Assembly: GCF_026342435.1 (NCBI RefSeq)
Contig: NZ_JAPEMT010000002.1
Coordinates: 1,550,001-1,614,000 of the forward strand
DNA length: 64,000 bases
Direction of reading: 5' to 3'
Origin: Streptomyces sp. NBC_00237
GTDB lineage: Bacteria; Actinomycetota; Actinomycetes; Streptomycetales; Streptomycetaceae
The position numbers and the translations under genes are program-made. This document shows, piece by piece, positions 39,251 to 47,317 of the stretch. Each line of letters begins with the position of its first letter. Within the stretch, counting starts at the first letter, position 1. The notes beneath the pieces are model-generated. The model did not search any database. It worked only from the letters and a program-made list of their open reading frames with translations, and was not told the origin of the DNA.

Positions 39251-39757
39251 GTGCAGAGTGGCCCTGTGGTCAGTCGTAGCGCAGAACCCAGGCCCGGCAG
39301 CGGAAGCTCCCCGGCGATCGACGCCGTCTCTCTGGCGATCATCGAGCAGCTCCAGGAGGACGGCCGTCGTCCGTACGCCGCCATAGGCAAGGCGGTCGGT
39401 CTCTCCGAGGCCGCCGTGCGCCAGCGCGTACAGAAGCTGCTCGACCAGGGCGTCATGCAGATCGTCGCCGTCACAGACCCGCTCACCGTGGGCTTCCGTC
39501 GGCAGGCGATGGTCGGCATCAACGTGGAGGGCGACCTCGATCCGGTCGCGGACGCGCTCACCGGCATGGCGGAGGTCGAGTACGTCGTCGTGACGGCGGG
39601 CTCCTTCGACCTCCTCGCCGAGATCGTGTGCGAGGACGACGACCACCTCCTGGAGATGATCAACAAACGCATCCGGACCCTCCCCGGAGTGCGCTCCACC
39701 GAGAGCTTCGTCTACCTCAAGCTCAAGAAGCAGACCTACATGTGGGGAACCCGATAG
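39251..39757 (+). CDS. AsnC/Lrp-family transcriptional regulator
   Basis: A 168-residue regulator with an N-terminal winged HTH (IDAVSLAIIEQLQEDGRRPY to AAVRQRVQKLLDQGVM) and a C-terminal RAM ligand domain (EVEYVVVTAGSFDLLAEIVC). The GTG at 39251 is my choice; GTG 39266 would also keep the HTH. It lies 2 bp before the aminotransferase gene and is divergent from the ALDH/PotD pair. The S. coelicolor gene at this place (SCO5656) has, as I recall, been described as the polyamine regulator EpuRI; the same role is inferred here. Confidence 0.92.
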   Translation: MQSGPVVSRSAEPRPGSGSSPAIDAVSLAIIEQLQEDGRRPYAAIGKAVGLSEAAVRQRVQKLLDQGVMQIVAVTDPLTVGFRRQAMVGINVEGDLDPVADALTGMAEVEYVVVTAGSFDLLAEIVCEDDDHLLEMINKRIRTLPGVRSTESFVYLKLKKQTYMWGTR

Positions 39758-39759
39758 TC

Positions 39760-41145
39760 GTGACTGCCACCAGCAACCCTGCCGCGGGCAAGGACCTCTC
39801 GAAGACCGCGTACGACCACCTGTGGATGCACTTCACCCGCATGTCGTCGTACGAGAACGCCCCCGTGCCGACCATCGTGCGCGGCGAGGGAACGTACATC
39901 TTCGACGACAAGGGCAAGCGCTACCTCGACGGCCTCTCCGGCCTGTTCGTGGTGAACGCCGGTCACGGCCGCCACGAGCTCGCCGAGGCCGCGTACAAGC
40001 AGGCCCAGGAGCTGGCCTTCTTCCCGGTGTGGTCCTACGCCCACCCGAAGGCCGTCGAGCTCGCCGAGCGGCTCGCGCACTACGCGCCGGGCGACCTGAA
40101 CAAGGTCTTCTTCACCACCGGCGGCGGCGAGGCCGTCGAGACCGCGTGGAAGCTGGCCAAGCAGTACTGGAAGCTGCGCGGCCACCACACCAAGTACAAG
40201 GTCATCTCGCGTGCGGTCGCCTACCACGGCACCCCGCAGGGCGCCCTGTCCATCACCGGCCTGCCGGCCCTGAAGGCCCCCTTCGAGCCGCTCGTACCGG
40301 GTGCGCACAAGGTGCCGAACACCAACATCTACCGCGCCCCGATCCACGGCGACGACCCGGAGGCGTTCGGCCGCTGGGCCGCCGACCAGATCGAGCAGGA
40401 GATCCTCTTCGAGGGCCCGGAGACCGTCGCCGCGGTCTTCCTGGAGCCGGTGCAGAACGCGGGCGGCTGCTTCCCGCCGCCGCCCGGCTACTTCCAGCGG
40501 GTCCGCGAGATCTGCGACAAGTACGACGTGCTGCTGGTCTCGGACGAGGTCATCTGCGCCTTCGGCCGCCTCGGCACGATGTTCGCCTGCGACAAGTTCG
40601 ACTACGTCCCCGACATGATCACCTGCGCCAAGGGCATGACCTCGGGCTACTCCCCGATCGGCGCCTGCATCATCTCGGACAAGCTCGCCGAGCCGTTCTA
40701 CGAGGGCGACAACACCTTCCTGCACGGCTACACCTTCGGCGGCCACCCGGTCTCCGCGGCGGTCGGCCTCGCCAACCTCGACATCTTCGAGCGCGAGGGC
40801 CTCAACCAGCACGTCCTGGACAACGAGGACGCGTTCTTCCAGACGCTCCGCAAGCTCCACGACCTGCCGATCGTCGGCGACGTCCGGGGCAACGGTTTCT
40901 TCTACGGCATCGAGCTGGTGAAGGACAAGGTCACCAAGGAGACCTTCACCGACGAGGAGACCGAGCGCGTCCTGTACGGCTTCCTCTCCAAGGCGCTGTA
41001 CGAGAACGGCCTGTACTGCCGGGCCGACGACCGGGGCGACCCGGTCGTGCAGCTCGCGCCGCCGCTGATCTCCACCCAGGAGACCTTCGACGAGATCGAG
41101 TCCATCCTGCGGGCGGTCCTCACGGAGGCATGGACCAAGCTCTAA
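39760..41145 (+). CDS. Class III aminotransferase (polyamine:pyruvate type)
   Basis: A 461-residue PLP enzyme with a GTG start, 2 bp after the regulator. Motifs are FFTTGGGEAVETAWKLAKQY, the PLP aspartate in LLVSDEVICAFGRLG and the Schiff-base Lys in TCAKGMTSGYSPIGA. The close family includes putrescine/spermidine-pyruvate aminotransferases (SpuC-like). Location in a cluster with PotD, an aminoaldehyde dehydrogenase and an AsnC regulator supports removal of a polyamine amino group. Amine preference is not provable from sequence. Confidence 0.92.
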   Translation: MTATSNPAAGKDLSKTAYDHLWMHFTRMSSYENAPVPTIVRGEGTYIFDDKGKRYLDGLSGLFVVNAGHGRHELAEAAYKQAQELAFFPVWSYAHPKAVELAERLAHYAPGDLNKVFFTTGGGEAVETAWKLAKQYWKLRGHHTKYKVISRAVAYHGTPQGALSITGLPALKAPFEPLVPGAHKVPNTNIYRAPIHGDDPEAFGRWAADQIEQEILFEGPETVAAVFLEPVQNAGGCFPPPPGYFQRVREICDKYDVLLVSDEVICAFGRLGTMFACDKFDYVPDMITCAKGMTSGYSPIGACIISDKLAEPFYEGDNTFLHGYTFGGHPVSAAVGLANLDIFEREGLNQHVLDNEDAFFQTLRKLHDLPIVGDVRGNGFFYGIELVKDKVTKETFTDEETERVLYGFLSKALYENGLYCRADDRGDPVVQLAPPLISTQETFDEIESILRAVLTEAWTKL

Positions 41146-41197
41146 CCAGCAGGTGCGTCGATCTGCCGTGATCCGCGTCGGCCTCCGTTGATCTGTC

Positions 41198-41252
41198 CGT
41201 ACGGCCCGGATGCACCCGTTCCAGTGAGAACGGGGAGCGTCCGGGCCGTACG
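41198..41252 (+). terminator. Long terminator hairpin after the aminotransferase
   Basis: CGTACGGCCCGGA (41198-41210) pairs perfectly with 41240-41252 and an inner CCGTTC/GAACGG stem sits between. It ends 50 bp after the aminotransferase stop. The rest of the 234-bp gap holds only the ribosome site of the next gene. Confidence 0.8.
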
Positions 41253-41379
41253 TCTGCCGCGCCACGCCCACCTCCGCACCGCGAATCCTTACGGTGCCCA
41301 GTGACCGATCGGCTCCGTCGTTCGTTCCCCCGCAGGGGGGACGGGAAATCCGATCTGAACCTGATTCGAGGTGTACGCC

Positions 41380-42228
41380 ATGGTGACCCCGCCGGACAAC
41401 GCCCCGCCGGTCCACACCCCGCCGGACAAGACCCCGCCGGACAAGACCGCGCCGGACAGGACCGCGCCGGGCAGGACCGTCCCGGAGAAGACCGTCCCGG
41501 GCAGGACCCCGCCGGACGACGACATCCTGCGGGCCCTCTCGCTGCACCACGCCCACGGCGGGTCCCCCGCCCTCGTCGACGTGTCACTGACCGTCCGCGA
41601 GGGCGAGATCCTGGCCGTCACCGGCCCGCGCGGCAGCGGCAAGACCACCCTCCTCAACTGCCTCTCCGGGCACCTCGTCCCCGACGACGGCGAGGTCTGG
41701 TTCACCGGCGTCCCCGTGCACACCATGGGCGCGCTCACCCGTGAACGCCTGCGCCGGGACCGCTTCGCGTGGATCTCCTCCGCACCGGACCTCGTCCCGG
41801 AACTCACCGCCTGGGAGAACACCGCCCTCCCCCTCCTCCTGCGCGGCGAGGGCCACAAGGCCGCCAAGGCCACCGCCCTGGAGTGGCTGGAACGCCTCGA
41901 CATCGGCCCCGTCGCCCGCAAGCGCCCGGCCGCTCTCCTCCAGGCCCAGCGCCAGCGCGTCGCCATCGCCCGCGCCCTGGCCACCAGCCCCTCCGTCCTC
42001 TTCGCCGACGAACCCACGGCCCCGCTGCACCGCCCGGACGCCGCCCAGGTGCTGCGCACCCTCACCACGGCGGCCCGCTCGCACTCCCTCACCGTCGTCC
42101 TGGCCACGCACGACCCCGAGGTCGCCGCCCTCGCGGACCGCGCGGTGCCCCTGCTCGACGGCCGCCGGGCGGCCACCGCGGCGGTCCCCGGGGCGGAAGG
42201 CCGGGCCGCGTGCTCGCTCTCCGCCTAG
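41380..42228 (+). CDS. ABC transporter ATPase with atypical signature
   Basis: A 282-residue ABC protein of the LolD/MacB-like (FtsX-permease partner) group. Walker A is GPRGSGKTT (about 89-97) and Walker B VLFADEPTAPL; the usual LSGGQ signature is replaced by LLQAQRQRVAIARAL, and the Walker B acidic pair is followed by an unusual PTAPLHR. The first 50 residues are a five-residue repeat (PPDKT, APDRT, APGRT, VPEKT, VPGRT) unknown in the family. The ATG at 41380 is preceded by GAGG. It overlaps the permease gene by 19 bp. Confidence 0.87.
   Translation: MVTPPDNAPPVHTPPDKTPPDKTAPDRTAPGRTVPEKTVPGRTPPDDDILRALSLHHAHGGSPALVDVSLTVREGEILAVTGPRGSGKTTLLNCLSGHLVPDDGEVWFTGVPVHTMGALTRERLRRDRFAWISSAPDLVPELTAWENTALPLLLRGEGHKAAKATALEWLERLDIGPVARKRPAALLQAQRQRVAIARALATSPSVLFADEPTAPLHRPDAAQVLRTLTTAARSHSLTVVLATHDPEVAALADRAVPLLDGRRAATAAVPGAEGRAACSLSA
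41419..41514 (+). repeat. 15-bp tandem repeat inside the ABC ATPase gene
   Basis: Six or more imperfect units of CCGCCGGACAAGACC encode the repeated five-residue motif of the N-terminal extension. Confidence 0.85.
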
Positions 42229-43508
42229 CCCGGGGCGCCCACCCCCTCGTCCTGCTGCGCCGCCTCCTGGTCGCGGCGGCCTCGGCGGGCGTCGGCTTCC
42301 TCCTGCTGTGCACGCTGGGCTACGCCCTTTCCCACCCCTCCCACACCACCCCCTCCCTCCTGCGCCTCCTGTGGTGCCTCGCCCCGCTCGCCGCGACGGT
42401 GCAGTTCGCGGTGGCCGTCGCCCGTACGGACCCGAGCACCCGGCCCCGCCCCGGGCTCTCCGCCGTGGGCCTGGGCCCGGCCCGCCTCGCAGCCACGGCA
42501 GCCGCCTCCACGGCCCTGTCCTGCACGCTCGGCAGCATGGTCGCCCTCCTGGTCTTCCTGCACCTGCGCGGCGACCTGACGGGCCTGCCCTTCGACGGCG
42601 CGGCCACCGAACTCCTCGCCGCCGACCGCTCGCTGCCCCTGGCCGCGGTCGTCATCCTCCTCGCCCTGGTCCCCCTCACGGCCTCCGCGGCGAGCGCCTG
42701 GACCCTGCGCCCCCGCGGCCTCCGCGCCCCGCACCCGGGAGGCACCCGCACCCGGGTCACGCATCTCCCGGGCTCCCCCACCGCCCACGCCCACTCGCCC
42801 GGCACGGGTTCTGCCGGTGCGGGCACCACCGCTCTCCTGCTCCCGCCCGCCCCCGCCCCGCCCTCCGACGCGTCCGTCACCACGGCCCCTCCCGCGGGCC
42901 TCCCGTGGGGCATCGCGCTGACCGCCGCCGGGCTCGCCGTCGAGACGTACACCAGCCGGGGCGGCGGGCCGGGCCGCGTGCTGCCGCTGCCCGGTCACGC
43001 GGACATCGCCCCGGCGGGCGTCCTGGCGGGCTGGTCCCTGACCGCGCTGGGCCTCGCGCTGGCGGGTCCCGGGCTGGTCCACCTGTGCGGCTTCCTGCTC
43101 CAGGCCGTACGTCCCGGCGCGGTACGCCTCCTGGCCGGGCGGGTGCTCCAGGGCGAGGCCCGGCGCATCGGCCGCCCCCTCGGGGTCGTCTGCGCGACCG
43201 CCTCGGGCCTGATCGCGGCCGCCACCCTGTACTCCCGGGCCACCGGCCCCTCCTCCGTGCCTGCCTTCGGCCCGCTCACCGGGCTCGGCGCCACCCTGGT
43301 CCTGGCCTGCACGGCGGCGACCCTTCTCCTGGTGGCCCTGGAGACCAAGCAGGCACGTGCCTCCACCACCCGGGCCCTCCTGCGCCAGGGAGCCGCCGCC
43401 CAGACGCTGCGGGCGGCAGCCCTCACCCGGATGTTCGCCCTGCTCGCCCTGTTCGCCCCGCTCACCTGGGTCCTGGCCACCTTGGCGGCCGCTCCCCTCG
43501 CCCCCTGA
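42210..43508 (+). CDS. FtsX-like ABC permease
   Basis: A 432-residue membrane protein with a GTG start (VLALRLARGAHPLVLLRRLL), overlapping the ATPase gene in another frame. Seven or eight hydrophobic helices are seen; a Pro/His-rich loop lies near the middle (GSPTAHAHSPGTGSAGAG). The layout matches streptomycete permeases of the MacB/FtsX type that pair with the ATPase. The cargo is unknown; antibiotic or lipid export is only a possibility. Confidence 0.83.
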   Translation: MLALRLARGAHPLVLLRRLLVAAASAGVGFLLLCTLGYALSHPSHTTPSLLRLLWCLAPLAATVQFAVAVARTDPSTRPRPGLSAVGLGPARLAATAAASTALSCTLGSMVALLVFLHLRGDLTGLPFDGAATELLAADRSLPLAAVVILLALVPLTASAASAWTLRPRGLRAPHPGGTRTRVTHLPGSPTAHAHSPGTGSAGAGTTALLLPPAPAPPSDASVTTAPPAGLPWGIALTAAGLAVETYTSRGGGPGRVLPLPGHADIAPAGVLAGWSLTALGLALAGPGLVHLCGFLLQAVRPGAVRLLAGRVLQGEARRIGRPLGVVCATASGLIAAATLYSRATGPSSVPAFGPLTGLGATLVLACTAATLLLVALETKQARASTTRALLRQGAAAQTLRAAALTRMFALLALFAPLTWVLATLAAAPLAP

Positions 43509-43598
43509 CGCCGCACCCCCGTACGCTCCCCCGCCCACCCCCGTCCGCTCCCCCGGCCCCCGTCCCGGACACTGATTGCCTCCGCCTACGATGACCCC

Positions 43599-44744
43599 GT
43601 GCGCCCACACCCGGATCACGACAACGAGATCGAGACCCTGGCCGAGTTCGACCAGGTCGTCGCCCGCGGACCCCTCACCGGCTACCGCGTCCAGTCCGTC
43701 GATCTGACGGACCGTACGAAAGCCCTGCTGGGCACCGACGCGGCGGAGGCGGTCTTCCTGGGCTGCCCGATGGCCGACGAGGCGAGTGCCAAGGTCCGCA
43801 GCGACGGGGCGCTCGTCTTCCCGCCCGTCCCGAACCTCCCCTTCGACCCGTACCGGGGGCTCCTCTACTCCCCCGAGGCGCTCTTCGACGGCCTCTCCGG
43901 TGGCGGGTACGAAACGACCCCCGACGCCCTCGCCTACGCCTGGTTCCAGCGGACCAAGGCCGACGGCGATATATACGCCTCGATGCTGCGCTCGATCCAC
44001 GACGACGCGATCTCCGACGCCCTCGACGAGTACGTCCTGGACTCCCCGGTGGTGGGCGTCATGGGCGGTCACGCCATGGCCCGAGGCACCGACGCCTACG
44101 CCGGAGCCGCCCGCCTCGGCCGCAGCCTCGCCCGCGCGGGACTGACCGTCGCGACCGGCGGCGGACCGGGCGCGATGGAGGCGGCGAACCTCGGCGCCTA
44201 CGCCGCCCCGCACCCGGACAGGATGCTGGACGACGCCTGCGCCCTCCTCGGCAAGACCCCGTCCTTCACCCCGTCCGTCACCGACTGGGCGGCGGCGGCC
44301 TTCGCCGTACGCTCCCGCTGGCCGGAGGGCGGAGATTCGGTCGGCATCCCCACCTGGTTCTACGGCCACGAGCCGCCGAACGCCTTCGCCTCCCACATCG
44401 CCAAGTACTTCGCCAACGCCACCCGCGAGGACGGCCTGCTCGCCCGCTGCACCGCCGGTGTCGTCTTCCTCCCGGGAGCGGCCGGCACGGTCCAGGAGAT
44501 CTTCGACAACGCGACCCCGAACTACTACGAGTCGCGCGGCGAACCCACCCCCATGGTCCTGGTGGACCGCGCCCACTGGACCGAACGCCTTCCCGCCTGG
44601 CCCCTCCTCCAGTCCCTCGCCAAGGACCGCCCGATGGACCACCGCATCGCCCTGGTCGACAGCGTCGACGAAGCCCCCGCCGCCCTGGAACGCCTCCGGG
44701 CCGCCGTGCCTCCCTCGCCGGAGACCGCCCCGCAAAACCATTAG
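43599..44744 (+). CDS. LOG-family / TIGR00730-like nucleotide-binding protein, long form
   Basis: A 381-residue protein with a GTG start. The C-terminal part carries the LOG-family motifs: ATGGGPGAMEAANLG and FLPGAAGTVQEIFDN (PGGxGTxxE type), which bind nucleotide phosphates in cytokinin-riboside phosphoribohydrolases. The family usually has about 190 residues; this one has an extra N-terminal Rossmann-like half (AVFLGCPMADEAS) that looks like a decayed duplicate. The insertion TWFYGHEPPNAFASHIAKYF between motifs marks it as a subfamily. Substrate unknown. Confidence 0.85.
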   Translation: MRPHPDHDNEIETLAEFDQVVARGPLTGYRVQSVDLTDRTKALLGTDAAEAVFLGCPMADEASAKVRSDGALVFPPVPNLPFDPYRGLLYSPEALFDGLSGGGYETTPDALAYAWFQRTKADGDIYASMLRSIHDDAISDALDEYVLDSPVVGVMGGHAMARGTDAYAGAARLGRSLARAGLTVATGGGPGAMEAANLGAYAAPHPDRMLDDACALLGKTPSFTPSVTDWAAAAFAVRSRWPEGGDSVGIPTWFYGHEPPNAFASHIAKYFANATREDGLLARCTAGVVFLPGAAGTVQEIFDNATPNYYESRGEPTPMVLVDRAHWTERLPAWPLLQSLAKDRPMDHRIALVDSVDEAPAALERLRAAVPPSPETAPQNH

Positions 44745-44777
44745 CCCCCGCACGAACACGCGGTCATAGTGGCGCGC

Positions 44778-45125
44778 ATGGCATCCCTCGTACGACACGT
44801 GACCATCGACTGCGCCGACGCCCACAAGCTGGGAACCTTCTGGGCGGCGGTGCTCGAATCTCCGCTCGCCGACGACGACTTCCCCGGTGACCCCGAGGCC
44901 CTGCTCCAGACGCCGGGCGTCGGGGTCCTCTTCGTCCAGGTCCCCGACGCGAAGACGGTCAAGAACCGCGTCCACCTCGACATCCAGCCCCAGGACCGCA
45001 CCCGCGACGAGGAAGTCGAGCGGATCCTCGCGCTCGGCGCCACGCTGGTGGACGACCACCGCAAGCCCGACGGCACCGGCTGGGCAACGCTCGCCGACCC
45101 CAACACACCTGACTACCAGTTCTAA
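44778..45125 (+). pseudogene. VOC (glyoxalase-like) gene, 5' part, cut by the element
   Basis: The 115 codons from the ATG at 44778 (MASLVRHVTIDCADAHKLGT) encode a VOC-fold protein with TRDEEVERILALGATLVDDH and GWATLADPNTPDYQF. The stop at 45123-45125 is made by the inserted DNA. The intact end, CVLGDPEGNEFCVERS, is found in the right frame directly after the right junction at 54076. Joined through AGTTCT, the two parts give a continuous 137-residue protein with the expected ADPEGNEF-type C-terminus. The truncated form lacks its last strand and metal ligand, so it is probably inactive. Confidence 0.88.
45118..45123. repeat. attL core AGTTCT
   Basis: Left crossover core; to its left is host VOC sequence (GACTACC), to its right the element (AAGGATACG). 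The same six bases are at 54071-54076. Confidence 0.8.
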
Positions 45126-45153
45126 GGATACGTACAGGTCAGAGAACACGGAA

Positions 45154-45183
45154 GCCCCGCACGGCACTTGGGCCGCACGGGGC
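45154..45183 (-). terminator. Terminator of the leftward gene group
   Basis: GCCCCG (45154-45159) pairs with CGGGGC (45178-45183), with an inner CGGC/GCCG stem, 20 bp after the stop of the 81-residue gene. Confidence 0.7.
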
Positions 45184-45202
45184 GATTTGCTGTCTGGGTT
45201 GG

Positions 45203-45448
45203 TCAGTCGTCGTACGCCTCGCCAGAGAGGATGTCCCGTGCCATTTCGGCGATCACGTCCCGCCGGGTGCGGTCGCCCGTGGTGGCATCGGGGTAGTTGG
45301 CGGGTAGCTCGTCCTCGACCCGTTGCACGATGTCGTCAACCTTGAACGTGATCCCGGTATCCACAGCGAGAGAGGCGACCGTTTCAACCGCCCTTTCGGT
45401 GCGGTGGAGTAGGTCTACGGCGAGGGCTTCATAGTCCGTGGCGGTCAT
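45203..45448 (-). CDS. Small acidic protein, unknown function
   Basis: An 81-residue acidic, mostly helical protein (MTATDYEALAVDLLHRTERA ... ARDILSGEAYDD). It has no cysteine or membrane segment. The ATG at 45448 lacks a good ribosome site, but the frame has normal codon bias and ends just before a terminator. It is the most distal of three minus-strand genes from 46262. Confidence 0.6.
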   Translation of the reverse strand: MTATDYEALAVDLLHRTERAVETVASLAVDTGITFKVDDIVQRVEDELPANYPDATTGDRTRRDVIAEMARDILSGEAYDD

Positions 45449-45497
45449 AGGGGGACGGTAGCGGGGACGGTAGGCGGGCAGCCCGGAAACGCAGGAA

Positions 45498-45525
45498 CCC
45501 CGCCCGGACGAGTGTCCGAACGGGG
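45498..45525 (-). terminator. Hairpin between the zinc-ribbon gene and the 81-residue gene
   Basis: CCCCG and CGGAC in 45498-45509 pair with GTCCG and CGGGG in 45514-45525 with a two-base internal loop; it starts 21 bp after the zinc-ribbon gene stop. Confidence 0.65.
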
Positions 45526-45546
45526 CTCTCTGGATCTTCTGCGGGC

Positions 45547-45948
45547 TTACCGGCGACGCATCACCGTGTGGTCCGGTGTCGGGCCCGGGGTGAGCTTCGG
45601 TGCGCACGTGGGGCAGGCGTAGAGCGTCGTTCCGGGGCCGCTCGCACTCTCTATGCAGCGGACGACCACGGGGGCCGTGGTGAGGCATTTACAGCCGATG
45701 CAGAGTGCCGGGGTGGGCTCGGGAAGCGTGCCGTTCAGCCACTCGCGCGTCATGTGCTCGTCCCCGTCGGTGTCGGTCTGCCCGGTGTCCGTGCTGGTGT
45801 TGGTCCACGTCTGTGCGTAGGCGTTGGCGTGGTCGCCCTGGTCGTGCTTCGGGAGCACGCACGGGATGCGGTTTATGCCGATGGCCGGTCCGTGTTCCCA
45901 TCCGGGACGACGGGCTCCGCACTGGTCTGCCGTGGCTGCCGTGCTCAT
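45547..45948 (-). CDS. Zinc-ribbon protein of actinobacterial integrative elements
   Basis: A 133-residue protein with two cysteine pairs late in the chain (LCIGCKC and LYACPTCAPKL, plus VVRCIES) and an N-terminal block CVLPKHDQGDHANAYAQTW with a Cys/His set of the type CGARRPGWEHGP. Such short double-zinc proteins are common in Streptomyces integrative elements; their role is unknown. The ATG overlaps the stop of the preceding gene by 4 bp (ATGA). Confidence 0.72.
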   Translation of the reverse strand: MSTAATADQCGARRPGWEHGPAIGINRIPCVLPKHDQGDHANAYAQTWTNTSTDTGQTDTDGDEHMTREWLNGTLPEPTPALCIGCKCLTTAPVVVRCIESASGPGTTLYACPTCAPKLTPGPTPDHTVMRRR

Positions 45949-46262
45949 GCCGCCACCGTCCGGCGAACGGCGTGGATGTTGACGGTGGGGAAGTCGTAGT
46001 CAAGTCCGAGTTCGCTGAATGCGACTGCCCGCCACCGCTCGCGCTGGTCCGGGTTGAGTCCGTCCGTCTCTTCGGCGTGGAAGATGCCGCGCACCGTTTC
46101 GGCGCTTGGTCCGGTCCACGGTCGCGCCCACGGGCTTACGGTCTCGGGCTCGGCTGCCGGTCGGTCGGTGAGGTAGGCGGCACTGTGCTTGCCGGGTGTG
46201 CGGGTACTCGGGGCGAGGACGGACAGCACCCATGTGATGAGTCGGGCGATAGAGTCGCGCAT
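45945..46262 (-). CDS. Small mobile-element protein with N-terminal helix
   Basis: A 105-residue protein starting MRDSIARLITWVLSVLAPST: one amphipathic/hydrophobic helix, a Pro-rich middle (VSPWARPWTGPSAETVRG) and a short C-terminal domain. It resembles proteins found beside GntR regulators in Streptomyces integrative elements. It is the first gene of the minus-strand group, divergent from the GntR gene. No function is known. Confidence 0.7.
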   Translation of the reverse strand: MRDSIARLITWVLSVLAPSTRTPGKHSAAYLTDRPAAEPETVSPWARPWTGPSAETVRGIFHAEETDGLNPDQRERWRAVAFSELGLDYDFPTVNIHAVRRTVAA

Positions 46263-46354
46263 GTCGTTTCAGCTCTCTGATAGCTGTTGCGGCGGAGCCC
46301 CGGCGGACCGGTCCTAAGCGGTCTGTCGGGGCGTTTTCGTTGTCGAGAGTAGCC

Positions 46355-46366
46355 CTTGACGTCAAG
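46355..46366. promoter_or_regulatory. Palindromic operator CTTGACGTCAAG
   Basis: A perfect 12-bp palindrome in the 184-bp divergent promoter between the 105-residue gene and the GntR gene. A second related half-site pair (ACTTG ... CAAGTGACGT) lies at 46377-46403. It overlaps a possible -35 TTGACG. It is a candidate binding site for the GntR protein. Confidence 0.55.
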
Positions 46367-46446
46367 ACACGTAAGCACTTGTAAAGGCATGTCAAGTGAC
46401 GTGGCTGGAAGTGACCTGTCGAATGAGCCCCGATACCGTTCGGAAC

Positions 46447-46719
46447 ATGGACTACGGCCCAGACGACGAAATCGAGCGCGACGCCCCCGAGCCCCCGTTT
46501 CAGCAGCTCGCGAGCATCCTGCGGGCACGCATCGCGCGAGGAGACTGGAAGCCCCGGCGGCCAATCGCTTCCGAGTCGCGACTGTGCGCCGAATTCGGAC
46601 TCTCGCGGCCCACCGTCCGCCGCGCCATTGCCGCCCTCGTCACCGATGGGCTCGTCTTCACGGTGCCACAGCGCGGGACGTACGTAGCCGACCAGGGGGA
46701 AGCGGCGGACAGCGAGTAG
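46447..46719 (+). CDS. GntR-family regulator, DNA-binding domain only
   Basis: A 90-residue protein (MDYGPDDEIERDAPEPPFQQ) that consists of a GntR winged helix: LRARIARGDWKPRRPIASES, then RLCAEFGLSRPTVRRAIAAL and VPQRGTYVA. There is no effector domain. Short GntR proteins of this kind (KorSA-like) repress transfer or excision genes in actinobacterial integrative elements; repression of the divergent operon and itself is inferred. Frame-compatible upstream ATG/GTG codons exist, but 46447 matches the family. Confidence 0.85.
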   Translation: MDYGPDDEIERDAPEPPFQQLASILRARIARGDWKPRRPIASESRLCAEFGLSRPTVRRAIAALVTDGLVFTVPQRGTYVADQGEAADSE

Positions 46720-46733
46720 TCAGAACGTGGAAA

Positions 46734-46790
46734 GCCCCACCGGTACGGGCCCGACACGCTGTGTCTACGTGCCTCCCGTACCGGTGGGGC
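46734..46790 (+). terminator. Strong terminator after the GntR gene
   Basis: A perfect 16-bp stem (GCCCCACCGGTACGGG at 46734-46749 with 46775-46790), 14 bp after the stop. Confidence 0.88.
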
Positions 46791-46839
46791 GTTGGGCCGG
46801 TCCGCCGTGCAGGGTCGACGTGCACCAGAGGACCGGGGA

Positions 46840-47037
46840 TCACATGCGTTCGAGCTTGCCCGGAGGGGCCAGCCACTCACGGGCGGTCTGCTCGTCCCAC
46901 ACGAACGCCGTGGGGACTTCCTTGCGCTGCCATGCCAGTGAGGCGGGATCTGCGTAGTCCATGATCACTGCGCGCAGGATGCCGATATTCCCGGCACGGT
47001 CTGTGACGCGTTTGCCAATGTCCTTCTGGTCGATCAC
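46840..47037 (-). CDS. Small conserved Streptomyces protein
   Basis: A 65-residue protein with a GTG start (VIDQKDIGKRVTDRAGNIGI) following GAGGGGGCGGAA. It has a short beta-rich part and ends AREWLAPPGKLERM. The RVTDRAGNIGILRAV block resembles a KOW/SH3-like barrel found in small Streptomyces proteins beside XRE regulators. Its start overlaps the stop of the next gene by 4 bp, so the two are coupled. Function unknown. Confidence 0.75.
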   Translation of the reverse strand: MIDQKDIGKRVTDRAGNIGILRAVIMDYADPASLAWQRKEVPTAFVWDEQTAREWLAPPGKLERM

Positions 47038-47231
47038 TTCCGCCCCCTCTCGTGAGGGTGGTTGCGGATCTCCCTTGCAGCATCGAATCTCTCTTCGTGC
47101 GTCTCGGCATTGGCAAGTTGATTCGCCAACGCTGTGCACACACCGCAACCATCAACTGGATTGCAGCCGTACAGCCACGGGTCAATTTCGAGTTCGATAG
47201 GTGACTCTTGGGTTCCGCGTGGCGTCGTCAT
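47034..47231 (-). CDS. Small cysteine-containing Streptomyces protein
   Basis: A 65-residue protein with DPWLYGCNPVDGCGVCTALA, where three cysteines could bind zinc, followed by a charged helix and RNHPHERGRK. It is a recurrent companion of the 65-residue gene downstream in Streptomyces genomes (family memory). It lies 86 bp downstream of the XRE gene and may form a unit with it. Function unknown. Confidence 0.75.
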   Translation of the reverse strand: MTTPRGTQESPIELEIDPWLYGCNPVDGCGVCTALANQLANAETHEERFDAAREIRNHPHERGRK

Positions 47232-47317
47232 GGCTTCCCCTCGCTCTACTGTGCGTGGGAACAGTGTCGTCCTGCGAGCGACACACCTTAACGTTTATTG
47301 CTCTTGTCGGGTAAGGA

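Noticed and set aside
42225..45167. Minus-strand frame of 980 codons opposite the ABC permease and LOG genes
   Set aside because: Antisense to three well-supported genes; the translation is repetitive Gly/Arg/Glu.
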